A stretch of 64,000 nt of DNA, from NCBI GenBank assembly GCA_024138025.1, contig JAMXBD010000364.1, positions 1,026,827-1,090,826 on the forward strand. Direction: 5' to 3'. A program made the position numbers and the translations under genes. Under the pieces are notes generated by a model, which ran no database searches, was not told the DNA's origin, and was given only the letters and a program-made list of their open reading frames with translations. The stretch comes from Combretum micranthum (taxonomy: Eukaryota; Streptophyta; Magnoliopsida; Myrtales; Combretaceae). Shown piece by piece: positions 47,855 to 59,833 of this stretch (position 1 is the stretch's first letter; each line of letters starts with the position of its first letter).

Positions 47855-48330
47855 TAGAAAAGCTAAGCAGATATGAAAAGACGAATACTCGAGTTTGAGG
47901 TTGGAGACCACGTGTATTTGAAGGTAAACCCCATCAAGAGTATTCACAGAGTTCGAGCACAAGGAAAGTTGAGCCCACAATATATTGGACCTTTCGAAGT
48001 GCTTGAAAGAGTAGGAGATCTTACTTATCGTCTTACCCTCCCTCCTAACCTATCTGGAATTCATAATGTGTTCCACGTATCAGTTTTACGGAAGCATGTG
48101 CCAGATCCTAGCAGATTCATAGAGCTGGAACAAGTATAGTTAAGAGAAAACCTCACATACAAGGAGCATTCGATTCAAATCCTAGATCGTAAGGTGCAAA
48201 AGCTTCGAAACAAGGAGATCAAGTATGTGAAGGTTCTATAGAGAAATCACTAGCATGAAAAAACAACCTGGGAGGCCGAAAGCGACATACGCCAGAAGTT
48301 TTCTAAGTTTGTTCGAAGAATCGGGTATAA
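47855..48330 (+). pseudogene. pol: Integrase C-terminus with chromodomain-like tail
   Basis: It carries the conserved EFEVGDHVYLKVNPIKSI, KLSPQYIGPFEVLERVG, YRLTLPPNLSGIHNVFHVS (GPY/F module) and ends IELEQV at 48139. After a stop, ILDRKVQKLRNKEIKYVKVL and TTWEAESDIRQKFSKF follow, with two further stops. The order 'R.....I..VKV.W....TWE.E' is that of the group-II chromodomain in plant chromoviruses (Tekay/Del type), which bind heterochromatin marks. The fit is good but the domain is decayed. Confidence 0.85.
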
Positions 48331-48357
48331 ACTTCAAGTTTTGAGGACAAAACTTTC

Positions 48358-48373
48358 TTTAAGGGGGGTAGGT
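48358..48373 (+). other. Polypurine tract of element 3
   Basis: TTTAAGGGGGGTAGGT lies directly before the 3' LTR. It matches 2565-2580 in element 1. Confidence 0.85.
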
Positions 48374-48595
48374 TTTAACCCCCTAAAGTTTTGTGATCAA
48401 TTAAGATTAAACCATAATTAGAAAGTCAACCGTAATCTTAAAAGTCAACAAAACTCTAATCAGACATAACCATTCAAGTCCAGCTTTCCTGTTTAAGCAA
48501 CCCTAAGAAAGTAAGTAAGAGATTAATATGTAGAATAGTTCGTGATAATCTGTGAATGCTTAAAAATATCATATTAGTTAAACCACGATTCGTTT
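48374..48595 (+). mobile_element. 3' LTR of element 3, first 222 bp
   Basis: The LTR start has decayed to TTTAACCCCC (family TGTAAACCCC). The LTR is broken at 48595 by a reverse-oriented solo LTR and resumes at 53437 with the duplicated CGTTT. Confidence 0.88.
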
Positions 48596-51500
48596 TGTCA
48601 CGCCCCGAAGGGTACCCTAAACGTGGTAGTCCGCCGTACACAATATTAAAGCCTAAGAATGACCATCTCAGTCACGCGAAGGCTTCCATACTATGTACAA
48701 GGCTTCTAACACATAAAGGAGATACGTCGGAATGATACATTTTATGTTGATACAATTGAGTAACAATGTAAAGGAAATACAAATTTACTATACTTCAGAT
48801 ACAAATCACTATACTTCATAATACAATCATTCAACTTTGATTACATTTATCCACAGACTTCCCTACATAAACTATTACAAGACAATTTATAAGACTAGCT
48901 GATAACTTCAAACATTCGTATTCTTTGCCGAAATCCCGGAGTCATTCCCGGCTCCAACCAATTCTATCCCCACTTTGCATTCTTGAGATAACCTGTTCAT
49001 TTAAACAACTATGGGGTATAAGCTACACTAGCTTAGTGAGAATTCCCTTAATTCCGTACCATAACAAACAAGTTAAAATCAGTCATATGCTATGCATGAA
49101 CAAACACGTGAGCAAGCAATTATGCATGGGCATCCGGAACCTACACACAGAACGGATTTACGCCCTCCGTATCTTGGGTTAGGAATGGTATTGAGTCTAT
49201 ACGACAGCATCTAGTCCCCAAGCCCTCGGCTTTTAGCACTCGACTCAGCTAGGCTTATCCAAGAATGCATCCACATGCGCCTTAGTACCCCTGAATGAGC
49301 TCTGGCACCGTGTTCATTATCTAAACGAGTCATCACGGACCATACCGATCGACCTGCGTAGGAGTAGCATGCTACCAATGCAATATGTCTGATGCGATGC
49401 ATGACCAGTTTAACTTTTGCTTAGGTCAAAATATTTATACATTCTTTAAAGTGACCAACCAATATCATACATATAACAGAAATAATATGAGCAGTGCAGT
49501 TATCCAATCGAATCATGGTTTCGATATGCTTTAGTATTCTTTGGCATACATTCATCATAGTCTCATCATATATCCCATCCCCATTCATATCGATTTTTAT
49601 CTTGTTCCTATAACTCTAATGCAACTAACTACAATCACAATCAAGGTAACAAAACAAGGAGAAAACTCACTCGGCCATTGGATCACCGATCTTCTAGTAA
49701 TAATAATTCGGTGGCAGGGAATCGTCGATCTCAGGATCTCCTAAAAAGGAAGAAATACTTTAATAAGTATTTCATCACTTAACTAATCCAAATTATCTCA
49801 TTCAAACTATCAAATTCGCAATTCGCGTCCTAAGCGGGAATTCCAACTTAAAACGGCCATAACTTGGTCATTTTAACTCGGAATCTCGCAAATTATATAT
49901 CGCTTTCTATCTACTTCGAAATATCTATCTAATTCTAATATTATTTTCAAGTTTTGAAAACTTTGAGGCTTCGAAAAGTTCGGATCAGATTAGGGCAGCA
50001 ACAATTTCAATTTCCAAAAAATAGCTTTGTAAATGTTTGTAATGTTCGTAATGTTCCTACTATATAAATTAGCTATACATGCAATATGAGTAATTTCCTA
50101 ACATGAATGGCATGAAATGAGTTTCATGTATGCATGATCTTGATGATTTTTGGTAAAAGAAAATTTGGAACTCCTTATTTGCAAGACTTCAACTATAACT
50201 ATTTGAAAATCTAGTTTTTTAACTTTGATCAATTCCATTTGTTTTGGATTTATTACTTGAGAAAATATAATTATTTTTGTTAAAATTGAGTCTTCATTAT
50301 ATATATTACTTAGGACCTTCATTTCTACATAAAAATTTCAATTTTACACTTTGTAAATATGTTTTTCAATATGATTTACTCAAAAATCCGAATTTTAGAA
50401 AATCCACTTTTTAAATGATTCATTTGGGGAAAACTTGTTTAAAGCATTAAAATTTAAGGCTTTATTATATCAATTACCTAAGGACTTCATTTAACACATA
50501 AAACTTGCAATTTGAGCTCAAATACTAAGTGATTACTTATGCATCATCTCAAATTACGAATTTGACAATTGGTCACTAACTCAAAATTTTTCATTTTAAT
50601 TCCATTACTTGTTTAACACCTTACTCATGCCTAAACTCATTTTAACTTGTAAAAATCATTGCTCAATGATATCTATTACCTATATACTTTATTTTTCACA
50701 TAAAACATGAGTTTTGGAGTTGATACATGGGTTCTAAAAATTGGTCTTGGTTGGGATCCGAATTTACAAAATTCATTTTTGGTTATATCTTTTGATAAAA
50801 TCTATCTAAGCTCATGAAAATCCATTCCTTACATATCATATCTATGAGCCTTTCATTTCTTAAATAAAAACTTCATTTTTGAGTTGGAAAACATGTTTTT
50901 AAAATAGGCCTTGGCCAAAATCCGAAAATAGAATTTTTATTTTGAAAATAACTTTTGGAAATCACTTTTGATTCTTGTAAAAAGAAGTCTTGATGATATA
51001 CATATATTAAGCCTTCATTTTCTTAAGTAAAAATTACATTTTGACACTTGGAAAGTGGTTTTTAAATGGGTCTTGCCAAAATACGAATTTCAAATTTTGT
51101 TCAAGTTCAAATCTAAGATCTACACATAATATGAACATACATCTAAAGAAACCCATGAAATAACTATAAACTCATAGATCTAAACTTACTTTCAAAATCA
51201 TTCATTTATGTATCTATACCCTAAGCCCTTCATTTTAAATGAAAAATACACATTTTGAAGTTGAAAAACCACTTTTCTAAATATGGTTCCATTTTCATCC
51301 GAATTTTCAAAAGTTGATTTTTGTTGAAAATAAAATAGATCTTGAGTTTCCTACAACTTCCTACCATCATCATGCTATACAAGTCATCATGAACATAAAC
51401 AAAGTCTAATGCATCTTATGAACTCAAAACTCTAGATCTAGTTTTCTAAACTAGTTTTAATGCATGAATCACTAAGATGAATATGTGGATGATAGATCTA

Positions 51501-53436
51501 TGCATAAATCATAAGAATAACAAATATACAACTTAAATAACAAGATCTATGGCATAAACAAAATCAAAGCTACAAAAAGTTAGATCTACAAAATATATCA
51601 ACTTTAAACAAGAAAATAATTGAAATACAAGATAATAAAAGTGGAGAAAAGGAGTTTCATTTTTGGCATCATCATCCTAAGCTTTTAAGCTTATGGAAGG
51701 TCATTTGATGCATGAAACCTTCATTACACTTTACCTATATCACCTATGGAGGCTTTGAGATAGATTTGCTTAGAAATCTTCAAGAAATATGGGTGGAAGC
51801 TAATGGAAGATGTGGGGGCAGCTTGGTTCTTGAAGAACAAGAACAAAAGAAGAAGAAAAGAGAGGAAATGAGAGAGAAAAGTTAAAGAATGAAAGAGGGA
51901 AAGTGAGTAAATGAAGGAGAGAGAGAAAATGTGTGTTTTAATGAATGAAAGAAGAGAAAAAAATAAAACAAGGCAGCCAAATGACCATGCTGCACGTGAA
52001 TTATGTGGGAGGAGAGAGAGAGAAATTTTGTTGAAATTTGACTTGAATTTGAATTGTGTAATAAATGTGTAATGTACTTTCTTAAGGAGTAGAATATAAT
52101 TAATTTAGTCAAAATAGAGTAAATAAGGACAATGGCAGCCATGAAGGAGTCAAAAATCTGCCATCAATTGTGGGAATGTGTAGAAAGATTGAAGTGAAAA
52201 GGAAGTGATATGTGTAAGGTGTACTTGAAGGTATGGGTTGTAAAAGTACTTTATTAATAAAATAAATTAAAATAAAATAAAATTAAAATTTATTCCAAAT
52301 ATTTGTAGCAGATTTTTCATATTTAAAATTAAATAATTATTTGAATTATTTTAGTAATTTAACAAATATGTTACCGGTACGGTCAAAATACGCGAATATG
52401 GGCTATAAATAATATTTTTATAACCCGAAAAATTCTAAAAAATTATTTTATGAAAATAAAAATATTTTAAAATATTTTCAATTATTAAATTAATTTATTT
52501 TATTTTTAGTATCGGTCTTAAACAGAATCTGATCCCGTAAAGACCCGAAACGAACTAAATTTTAGAAAAACAAATTTTCTATAACATATAAAATATTTAT
52601 CTAAAAATATAAGGCTTTATAAGAATAATAAAATTTTGTAATGAAATAAAAATGAATAGTGCAAAAGACTAATCAATTACCGGTAATAATGGAAATACGA
52701 TAAAAAGGTTATAACTGTAACTTTTATAACCCAAAAATTTATAACTGATATATTTAGAAATCTTATGAAATTACGAGTCTAATGGTACTATTGGTATTTT
52801 TGATATCTCGAGCCCCGGGACACGCTTTTCGAAGTCTGTATCCGAACGGGTTCGAAATAGGTCAAAATTTACCAATCTGATATTTTTAAACAAACTTATA
52901 TTACTATGAGCTATTCTATATATTTAAACTACATCTGGCCTATAGGGTTAGGGGCTAGATTGGACTTACTATATACTCCGGTTAGGGTTTCCGGGTGATT
53001 TTTCGGTTTACCTTTGCCAATTTGGAAACTGATATTTATGTTCATACAACATATTTAATTTGAGAAATTTATTTTAAATTTTATTTTTGTAAGTATTTAA
53101 TATCTTTTAACGTTTTCGGAATTTTTGAATTGGTTTCATTTTCGAAAGTTAATCATTATTTACTTTTTAATAATTTGTTTTTTTTTGGCTTTATATTATC
53201 CGTTTTTATAAGTCGGAGTTAAATATGGAATTTTTCGTACGTATTGGTTTTGAATTTGAAGACTACTGAGTTCTTATTTTATTTTTAAATATTTTCATTT
53301 TCTCAAGATTAAGAAGTTTCTAAATTCGTTCGTGTTTTTGGACTAGTTGAAATTCGGTTTTAATTTGGAGTGATTTTTAGGGTTTATTTTCGAAGCTCAT
53401 CTTAAAATTATTTACTGAAATTTTCTGGGGCTTACA
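48596..53436 (-). mobile_element. Solo giant LTR, 4.8 kb, TSD CGTTT
   Basis: It begins TGTCACGCCCCGAAGGGTACC and ends GGGGCTTACA, 4841 bp long, the longest LTR in the window. The exact duplication CGTTT is at 48591-48595 and 53437-53441. There is no gag, pol, PBS or PPT. It belongs to the TGTAAGCCC-type subfamily (same GAGGCAGCTT/TGATGCATGAAACCT region as 59834-63031). Frames 48925-49182, 49211-49402, 49541-49744, 50098-50322 and 51882-52142 are noise. Confidence 0.94.
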
Positions 53437-56041
53437 CGTTTTGAGCACGATCGAACACAGTTCTTGAAAAGCATGTCTCGAGGTTCAGATTAGTAAAAAT
53501 ATTTTGAATATACCGTTAGAATCATAAAAATATAAGGTTTTCAAAAATATCAATTTCATAATTTTTTGGTAACTAAAAATATCAGATATCTTAATTATAC
53601 GCGTATTTCTTACTGCCGGTACTTGAATTGTCATGTCTACTTAACATTATACTATTTACTACTATTCTACACTATTTTCTCTATCTCTACTTTTTCTTAC
53701 AACCTACTCTTATAACCATACCTCTACTTTTTTACAATTTTCATTTCCAATACAACTTTACATATTTCATATCTTACTTTTCATTAACAAAAATACAAAA
53801 AAATAAAATTCACTCCATCTCTTACACTCAAGTAGCGCCGGTCTCTCTCTCCCCCTCCTCAAATTGTTTTAATTTGTAATTATTTAATTAACACAATTTT
53901 CCTCCCACATTTTCCTATAAATATCTCCTCTTCCTTCCACTTTTTTCACACCTTCCATACACTGATATTACTCTCTAAAAATCTCTCCATAAACTCTTCA
54001 TGTTTTCTCTAGTTTCTATTTCTTCTATAGGTAATAGTTTTAGCTTTCTAAAGTGTTCATTTACTTAGTATGAGCTTAGTGCATATTTTCTAAACCATGA
54101 AGGTTAAAGAAAGCAACAATAAGTTCATACTTTGTTTTTGATCATGAATTTAATCTCTTTTATGTTGCTTTCATATATATTCAACTAAATATATCTATGT
54201 AGTTATATATATCTTTCAGAGCATATAAGCTCCTTTGTTTTGCAATTTATTTACTTTCCTTTCAATTTATTTATTACCTTGCAATTTATTTACTTTCATG
54301 TTGTTTTAAGGCTAGTCTTTCTAGTCTTAGACTTATCCTCATCAAGTCAAAACATTTTCTTCTTCTTTTTGGAACTAGTCTTTTCTTAGTCCCGTGATAC
54401 CTTGATGAAGCTAAGGTTCCAATACTTGATTTATTTCTTTACTAGCTTATTTCTTTAATTATTATGTTTTCTTATGTTTATGATTCAGATTTATAATCAT
54501 GCATGAACATATTGATTTTGTCTCAACAAGATAAAGGAGGAAAAGTTTTCTTAAAATAGAAATTCTTCTCAAAAAAAATAAAAGTAGCAAGTAATTTTTT
54601 CATAAAGAAAAAAACTTAGGAAATTGTTTTAACAAACTTTTCTAAGAAATCTAGAGGAGTTCATAGGGATTTTTTATACATACATGGAATGAAATTCTTG
54701 AGTAAACAAAAGTTTTATTAAACTTTACTTTTTCATCAAATACTAGTTAACAAACACCAAAAGTTTCTTTTCATAAGAATGGAATGATCTTAAGAAATAA
54801 GGAAATTATTTCTACAAATATAGAGTTGTTATTATTTTAAAAAAGTTTTAGAAACTAAGCTTAGAAAATAAAATCATTCCTTGGGAATTTAAAAAGACTA
54901 AGGAAATGAAATTAAGGTAAAGAAAAATACTTATTTAAAATAATTTAAGGTATTCTCTAGCAAAAATAAAAGGAATTTTCCAAAAGTTTCACTTTTCCAA
55001 AACCTTTAGAAAACGTTACCATTACAAAAATTTTATAATTTGAGACAACTTCATTAGTTTCATACACTTGATATGAGTCAAAAAATATATGTATATACAT
55101 TTCAAAGGTTTTACAAACTATTATAATATCTATCTCTTTAATATGAGTTTTGTTAAAAGGAGTACAAGTTTTGTAAAAATTCATGGTGAATCTGATCACC
55201 ATATTTGGAACTCAAATGACTTAGTTTGATGAAAATAGCTTTAGAAATAGATAGATCGTTTCGAGTAGGTAGAAAAACGGTATATAATATGCGAAATTCC
55301 AAGTTAAAATGTGCAAGTTATAGCCATTTTAAGTTGGAATTTCCTCCAATTCGATTTTACTGCGATTTTAAGATAGATTTAGAATTTTCAAAAATAGAAA
55401 TTCTATGAAAGACTCGTTTTGGGTATTTCATCTTGTTTAGGTGAAGAAGGAACCAAGATCACTTTCTCGGAAGACTACTTTGATTAGGAGCAATCGACAT
55501 GGAGTGAGTTAATCCTTTATTAGTTACATTTCCTTATTTATGCTTGTAAGTAGTAGCATTAGAAAATAAGGAAAAGATAAATGAACAATTATTGTGTGAT
55601 TTGGATTTATAATTGGTTAAATATTAGTTAAGAATATCAAAAGAGGAATTGATGAATAATTTATGATTTCTTGCAATGATATAATGAATATTGATTTGCT
55701 CACTTTTAACTTGAACTTGACAATAATGGAATAACCTTATTGAAAAAGATTCATGCATATCATATTTGTGAGTCACATTTATTTCACTACTATTCTTCGT
55801 GTAGGGAAACGAGGAGTTGTAAGAGATTACTATCCAAATAAATATTCCATTTTTATTTATATAAGTTCTTGCATGCTTTTATTATCTACTTAAATGTAAT
55901 ATTCCTGTTAGTCTCCTACTATCTTGGAAGCACGCCTTGCATGTGATATCGAAGCTCCGCCATGACTAAGGTTGTCATTCATTAGTTTTAATATTATATG
56001 CAACGGACTGTCACGTTTAAGGTACCCTCCGGGGCATGACA
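53437..56041 (+). mobile_element. 3' LTR of element 3, remainder
   Basis: This continues the LTR after the solo insert, with a TATA box at 53915-53923, and ends GGTACCCTCCGGGGCATGACA. Its downstream 2 kb matches the 5' LTR. It retains the promoter that the 5' LTR lost. Compared with 35656-38189 it lacks the segment with the tandem array (37440-37960). Frames 53628-53879, 54957-55202 and 55226-55408 are not genes. Confidence 0.88.
53915..53923 (+). promoter_or_regulatory. LTR TATA box (element 3, 3' LTR)
   Basis: CCTATAAATATCTCC on the plus strand, preceded by a C-rich tract at about 53837-53860. This is the same arrangement as in the other LTRs. Confidence 0.6.
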
Positions 56042-57425
56042 GTTTCTTTAAAAGAATTTTCTTAAGTTTTTTCCTTTCAACAAAATTCTAATTCTTAGAT
56101 TTGTAAACGTGAAACTCAATTAAAGAAATTCATGTTTCCATATTTAGTTTGAGTTCATGAATATTTTCTTTTTACGTTAAACTTCTTTTAACTAATTATT
56201 TTTCGAAAAATACGAACCTTTATGTGTTGTGAGGAAAAATCATCCTAAGTAAGATAAAAACATTTTAAGTTTTGGCTTATGAGGAAAATTAAAGGAATAG
56301 CTTGTTTTAGATTCTTATTCTCATAATAACTATTTTCTAAGTCCATGATTTGTCAATACATGGACCTTTGTTGGAAAAATCCTATTATTTGTATTTCCTT
56401 AATTTCATTAAAAAAAATGGATTTTTACTTCATAAAACTTAGTTCCTTACGTTGCACACCGATTTATTCTTAAGTGGGTTTTTAGTGAGTTGATTTAAAC
56501 TTGACTTAGGAATGTTTTTCAGTTCTTAGTGTTTGTTAAAGTGCTGGTGGCAATCTAATAAATAAGTTTTTTAAAAAAATTTATATAACAAAGAATTATC
56601 AACTTTAAGATTTTAAATAATTGAAAAGAGAGTAAAGAATTAAAAAGTCTTGCATAATAACAATACTAAGATCTATGGTGAACTTGTCTAAAATTTTTAA
56701 AAAAAGCATTTTGTTGGAAGAAAAATTCTAAATTTTAATAGAACTTTTCCTAAGTGATAAAATTACATTTTTATAGTAAACTTTAACTTATTTTCTTTAT
56801 CAAAGAAGAACTTCTCTTACTTTTATTAAGACAACAACAACATGATCATGTATGAACATGAGTTCATAATTAAGTAACATGGCAAAAATAATTAATACGA
56901 AAGATGAAAGATATAGGAATGAAATAAGCACATAATAAAAGCCAAGTATTAGGAAGTCTTAGTTTGTATCAAGACTTTCCAAACTTAGACATGGGCAAGT
57001 TTTTAAGAAAATAAGAAATCAGGAGTTTAGATTTATTTCAAGGTTCCCCGGACTTAGATTATGGACAAGTCCAAAAAGAAAGAAGAAATTTTTTTTTGAA
57101 TTGATGAGGACAAGTCTAATATTAAAAAGATTAGTCTTAAATAATAGCATGCAATAAATAAATAAAATTGCAAGAAAGAAATAAATAAATTACATGAGCA
57201 TAAATAAAGGTTACATTAGTGAGCTTATATGCTCTAAGAAATATATATACATAAATATATTTAATAACATATAGGAGTTAGATTAGAAGTAATAAAATAG
57301 AGCATAATATAATATCAACATAACAATAAAATTTTTGTATGAACAAGAACAAAATATGAACATATTGTTGCTTCCATAACACCTATGGTTTAAGAAGCAT
57401 ACACTATGGTCATGTTACAATTCAA
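56042..57425 (-). mobile_element. Giant LTR interior fragment
   Basis: It matches the reverse-oriented LTR interior (for example CAAGTCTAA...AGACTAGTCTTAA and GTGAGCTTATATGCTC as at 9100-9200 and 900-1010). No LTR ends are present. The right boundary, where orientation switches, is only approximate. Confidence 0.6.
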
Positions 57426-59057
57426 GTTTTCAACATCATTAGACAAGTTGTTTTGTGAAAAAAATAATCATTAAGACAACACCATTAAGATTTTGCATAC
57501 AATATGAGTTTATATATATATATATATATATTCAAAGGATTTTTTAATCATACAAATATCTATATTTTTGCTTAAAGATTTTTGGATGAAGAAAAGTTTG
57601 AAAGATTATGTTTTGAAGGCTTAGAATTTCATAATGATTTTGTACCCTACTATTTCCAAACCCAAATGGCTTTTATGATAAAAATATCCTTAGAAATAGA
57701 TAGATATTTTTATTAGGTAGAAACGACATATAATATGCGAAATTTTAACTTAAGTCGGAATTTCATTCTACGCGATTTTTGATGAACATATTAGAAAGTT
57801 TAAGTAGAACTTCTATGAAATACTCATCCTAGATATTTCTTTTGTCTAGGTGACAAGGAACATGAGATTTTCCTTCCTTAGGATTACTACAACAAAGAAA
57901 ATTGTGAAATGGATGAGTGAGTTTTTCCTCTTAATTTCATTACCTTGCTTATGCTTGTAGAGTAGTGGCATTAGTATACTAAAAAAAGATAAAAAATAGA
58001 CATGTATGGGGAATTTAGGGATATGTATGCATGTGTAATTCTATGCTTATGTGATGAAATAAGAATTAAGATTATCGCAACTTTGAATTGTTTGTTTAAG
58101 TATTTTACTATCTACATGTATGACTACTTATTGCTTATTAAATTATTTGATTGCCCCTAAGAAATCTTAATAAGGTTTGGCTTAAGAAAAATAAAACGTT
58201 CATGCATAGCATCCATCGAGTAACATTTTTTTCGAAAGGCTACTACTCCTACGTGTAGAGTTGGATAGGCTATTAGCATACGGGGACAAGGGCTATGCTC
58301 CTTCCTAGAGAATCCACATCACTTAGGGAATGCGACTTTAGATTTGGAGCTATGCCAACTGAACGCTTTGGGCAAGAGCTTGGGGATTAGCAGTAGAAGG
58401 TCGAGAGGGTCTTCATCAACAATTCTCTAACCTTTGATATGGAGGGGTAAATCCATTCTATATATGGTTTATGGATAACTATATATATTTGTATAATCAT
58501 GTAATTGTTGCATACCACCCACAGCATATGCGTGATAATTAAATAAACTTGTTTGAAATCACAGTGTGGATGAAAGAGGATAACTCACTATGATAGTTGT
58601 AAGCTTACATCTCCATAGATCTTTGTTGAAACAAGTATATTCGCGACTTTATTCAAAAATCATGACATTAAGGATATCATTGATGGATTTTAATCTCTTA
58701 TGGAAGCAATGGAAACATAAGATGAAGTTATTTTGTAATTTCCTTATATACAATGTATGCTATATTAATATTTTAGTAATTACTAAGAAATGTATTTATA
58801 TAGACTTAAAGACAATAGCGGAGGTATGTCCCTAAGATTTATAATTGACCATGTTTATGTTTCGTGATAAGTATTCTCTTTACCTTGTTACTTAAGTATT
58901 ATCAATGTAAATTGCGCTACTTCGATGCATTTCCTTGGTTGTGATATACATCTTGTATATGATATGGAAGCCTTTGCATGACTAAGGTAGTCATTCATAG
59001 GCTTTAGTATTGTGTATGATGAACTACCATGTTTAGGATACCCCTCGGGATGTGACA
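57426..59057 (+). mobile_element. Giant LTR fragment, element-1 type, plus orientation
   Basis: It follows the downstream part of an element-1-type LTR (compare reverse complement of 6518-8100) and ends ATACCCCTCGGGATGTGACA at 59057. No PBS follows. It is the inverted counterpart of 34151-35335. It contains a (TA)n run at about 57514-57530. Frames 58590-58835 and 58888-59070 are unsupported. Confidence 0.68.
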
Positions 59058-59833
59058 TAGGTAAAAGCAAGCTAACTTATGACAAGTTAGGTAACCACTA
59101 ACTACTTAGAAGTGAGACCTCAACAAATTTATATGGTTTAATCTTTATTATTTTGTTCCATTATGAGCAATCATAATAACTATGGTAAAACATTTGAATT
59201 TCCACATATTAACAGTGGTACATTATCGAGTGAAATCTTGGGTTTGATTTCGAAATGTTAAAAACCCATAATGATGAATGTAAATGCCTTTGTCATAATT
59301 AACAGGAAGTTCACTAGCTTAATGCTTTAATTCAATTAGACAATGAATTAGATATATTATATATATATATATATAATGAAAGATAGTCAGCAATATATAG
59401 TTAATTGATATCATGCCCACAAAATTATAAAACATGTATATTTTCAGTTGACAGTTCTTATTTATGTTATATTATCAAGGACTACAAGTATTGTAATCCC
59501 CCTAATTTTGCATAACATGACTATAATGATTATTAAAAATAAAGATTGCAAAGAACTATAATAAAAACTAGTAAAAATCGCTCCTAATTTTTTGCAAATT
59601 AAAATTATTAAAGTATGAACAAATAATGATCAATGATAAACCGATCAATATTGAAAAATCTAAAATCAATTTCCTCAAGTTCAATACTTAGGAAAAATAA
59701 GATTCTAATAATAATACAATGATAATGAAATTGTTTTAAATATTTTAAAACTATAAAATAGCACTAGAAAATTTACTATTATTAATAGTTATGATAAATC
59801 ATTCTTATATAGTAAAAGATAATACTCTGTGAC
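59058..59833. other. AT-rich stretch with no recognised feature
   Basis: There is no coding frame, LTR homology or RNA gene I can see. It contains an (AT)n run at about 59351-59375. This may be pre-insertion flanking DNA or an unrelated decayed repeat. Confidence 0.5.
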
